A stretch of 6,216 nt of DNA, from assembly GCA_009903905.1 (NCBI GenBank), contig WYEI01000209.1:1-6216 (forward strand), written 5' to 3'. The stretch is from Pyrobaculum sp. (GTDB taxonomy: Archaea > Thermoproteota > Thermoprotei > Thermoproteales > Thermoproteaceae). Below are positions 5,449-6,216 of this stretch, piece after piece (position 1 is the stretch's first letter; the number at the start of each line of letters is the position of its first letter). Below the pieces are notes generated by a model. The model ran no database searches, was not told where the DNA came from, and worked only from the letters and a program-made list of their open reading frames with translations. Position numbers and translations under genes: made by a program.

Positions 5449-5753
5449 AGCCTCTCCACCATCTTCCTGCCTACGTACTCGTCGTCTTCTAGCACCTCCA
5501 ACGCATCTTCGCCCACCTCTAGGTGCTCCTCCAGGGGAACCCACCGCTCAGCCGGGACCTCCTCCACAGAGTCTAGAGGAGCCCACCTCTTGGGGTTCTC
5601 CCCCCTGCTCAAGTCCACCGCCAGCAACGCGGCTATATGTCTAAAGCTCTCCTCGTCTAAGACAGAGCGCAGCTTGTAAAGCGCCGCCGCCTTTTTAAGC
5701 GGCGGCAGTCTAGTTAACTTAGGTATCAACGCCTCAAGCTCTGCCGCGGCCAC
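5427..5753 (-). CDS. Hypothetical acidic protein, first gene of a small operon
   Basis: This 108-residue protein is not recognised. The N-terminal half (about 1-48) reads as amphipathic helices with leucine- and alanine-rich faces, followed by SRGENPKRWAPL (49-60). The C-terminal half is strongly acidic (for example EVLEDDEY, 86-93) and ends in a basic helix. There is no signal peptide, membrane segment or cysteine. The GTG at 5753 is supported by a TATA element about 23 bases upstream, giving a leaderless mRNA, and no other start codon is available upstream in the same frame before that promoter. The stop lies 22 bases inside the next gene. It follows the uL14 gene on the same strand after 67 bases, with its own promoter between them. 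The acidic tail and the paired basic partner suggest a protein complex, but that is only inference. Confidence 0.72.
   Translation of the reverse strand: MAAAELEALIPKLTRLPPLKKAAALYKLRSVLDEESFRHIAALLAVDLSRGENPKRWAPLDSVEEVPAERWVPLEEHLEVGEDALEVLEDDEYVGRKMVERLWRSSTL
5451..5460 (-). promoter_or_regulatory. Ribosome binding site of the second operon gene
   Basis: GGTGGAGAGG on the minus strand ends two bases before the ATG at 5448; its GGTGG portion is complementary to the archaeal anti-Shine-Dalgarno (CACC-containing) 16S tail. It supports an internal start at 5448 in contrast to the leaderless first genes. Confidence 0.5.
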
Positions 5754-5770
5754 GTAGTGGTACGTGTAAC

Positions 5771-5780
5771 GTAATAAAAG
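5771..5780 (-). promoter_or_regulatory. TATA box of the two-gene hypothetical operon
   Basis: CTTTTATTAC on the minus strand is centred about 23 bases before the GTG at 5753. It implies that the operon is transcribed independently of uL14, although read-through from uL14 cannot be excluded. Confidence 0.55.
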
Positions 5781-5796
5781 TTCAGTAGTTAATAAA

Positions 5797-5814
5797 GAGA
5801 CGGGGGAGGGTCTC
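5797..5814 (-). terminator. Possible terminator of the uL14 gene
   Basis: Seven bases after the uL14 stop, the minus strand reads GAGAC, an 8-base C-rich loop, then GTCTC followed by TTTATTAA. This small stem plus T-rich tail could end uL14 transcription. An alternative hairpin, GGGAG/CTCCC (5804-5816), overlaps it. The stem is short and archaea do not need hairpins, so the T-rich tail may be the part that matters. Confidence 0.35.
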
Positions 5815-5820
5815 CCGAAA

Positions 5821-6216
5821 CTACACTATTATGGAGGCCAGGTTCGCGATGGTGGGCCAGCGGAGGGTGGCCTCCATGGCCACGGGGCCGTGTATCTCAG
5901 AACCCTTGGGGTCGCCCTCCGGCGTTACTATCACCACGGCGTTGTCCTCAAAGGCAACCCACGTGCCGTCGGGCCTCCTAAACGGCCTCCTCTGCCTCAC
6001 TACTATGGCCCTAAACACCTGCTTCCTAAGCTCGGGCTTCCCCTCCCTCACTACGACGACCACCATATCGCCGACGCCGGCGCCTGGAATCCTCCTGTGT
6101 ACAGTCCTAGAGTAGTGACCCACGACGCCTATAACGCGGACAAGCTTAGCGCCGGAGTTGTCAGCGACGGGGACTAAGCTGTTCATGAATATCCCCGGCG
6201 TTACGTGGAATCTATA
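5821..6216 (-). CDS. rpl14: Large-subunit ribosomal protein uL14 (L14), 5' end outside the window
   Basis: uL14 binds 23S rRNA in the 50S subunit and lies at the interface with the small subunit. The visible 131 residues include [48 protein letters not shown] and EIHGPVA, which are the family's conserved core, through the natural C-terminus ASIIV. The frame stays open to the window edge with [10 protein letters not shown] before the Met at 6184-6186. Archaeal uL14 has an N-terminal extension of this kind (about 140 residues in total), so the true start is probably a dozen or so codons beyond the edge and the ATG at 6186 is internal. No ribosomal gene lies downstream, so uL14 is at least not followed by its usual uL24 neighbour, consistent with the scattered ribosomal genes of Thermoproteales. 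Confidence 0.95.
   Translation of the reverse strand, partial: YRFHVTPGIFMNSLVPVADNSGAKLVRVIGVVGHYSRTVHRRIPGAGVGDMVVVVVREGKPELRKQVFRAIVVRQRRPFRRPDGTWVAFEDNAVVIVTPEGDPKGSEIHGPVAMEATLRWPTIANLASIIV

Noticed and set aside
5449..5544. N-terminal extension of the 131-residue hypothetical protein
   Set aside because: The extra 32 residues are Arg/Gly-rich, typical of reading another gene out of frame, and the ATG at 5448 has a ribosome site and sits in a normal operon overlap.
5110..5679. Plus-strand open frame of 189 codons opposite the two small genes
   Set aside because: The translation is rich in Ser/Leu/Pro/Thr as expected from an antisense shadow, it has no well-placed promoter and no family motif.
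6184..6186. ATG at 6186 as the start of uL14
   Set aside because: The frame continues upstream to the window edge with residues resembling the archaeal uL14 extension, so this Met is probably internal.
1..6216. Mobile elements, CRISPR repeats, tRNA or rRNA genes, defence systems
   Set aside because: Reading both strands showed no repeats with regular spacing, no terminal inverted repeats, no transposase or Cas motifs and no tRNA-like cloverleaf; the window looks like ordinary chromosomal core genes.

Overview
The window looks like a hyperthermophilic crenarchaeon, most likely of the Thermoproteales (Pyrobaculum/Thermoproteus type). The reasons are an archaeal-type uL14 whose visible N-terminal region resembles what I remember of Pyrobaculum uL14, an archaeal-type S-adenosylhomocysteine hydrolase without the eukaryotic C-terminal tail, GTG as well as ATG starts, AGG/AGA-rich arginine codons, and TATA boxes centred about 24-25 bases before five start codons. 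That last pattern implies leaderless mRNAs. The genus is an inference from memory, not from a search.

Layout, left to right. (1) 46-1025, plus strand: a two-gene operon joined by an ATGA overlap. It encodes a cytosolic DsbA/thioredoxin-fold protein with a CPFC centre and an unrecognised 160-residue protein. (2) 999-1586, minus strand: a calcineurin-like metallophosphoesterase whose 3' end overlaps that operon. (3) 1662-2960, plus strand: a P-loop protein of the COG2403 / cyclic 2,3-diphosphoglycerate synthase-like family, divergent from the phosphoesterase across a 75-base double promoter. (4) 2957-3625, minus strand: a stand-alone B3/B4 (PheRS beta editing-like) domain protein, convergent with (3) through a shared CTAG. 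(5) 3716-5032, plus strand: S-adenosylhomocysteine hydrolase, start moved to 3716 on promoter evidence. (6) About 5057-5114, plus strand: a C/D box guide RNA with its own TATA box, lying antisense to the end of the next gene. (7) 5053-5753, minus strand: two small overlapping genes of unknown function. (8) 5821-6216, minus strand: ribosomal protein uL14, cut by the window edge.

No large pathway cluster is present. The S-adenosylhomocysteine hydrolase (clearing the product of methyltransferases) and the C/D RNA (guiding SAM-dependent 2'-O-methylation by fibrillarin) are adjacent and share a methylation theme, but they are separate transcription units by the sequence evidence and the adjacency may be chance. 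The most noteworthy item is the C/D box RNA: two 12-base guides, a 4-base D'-C' linker, and a promoter placing transcription start at the C box. No mobile element, CRISPR array, tRNA or rRNA gene was seen.
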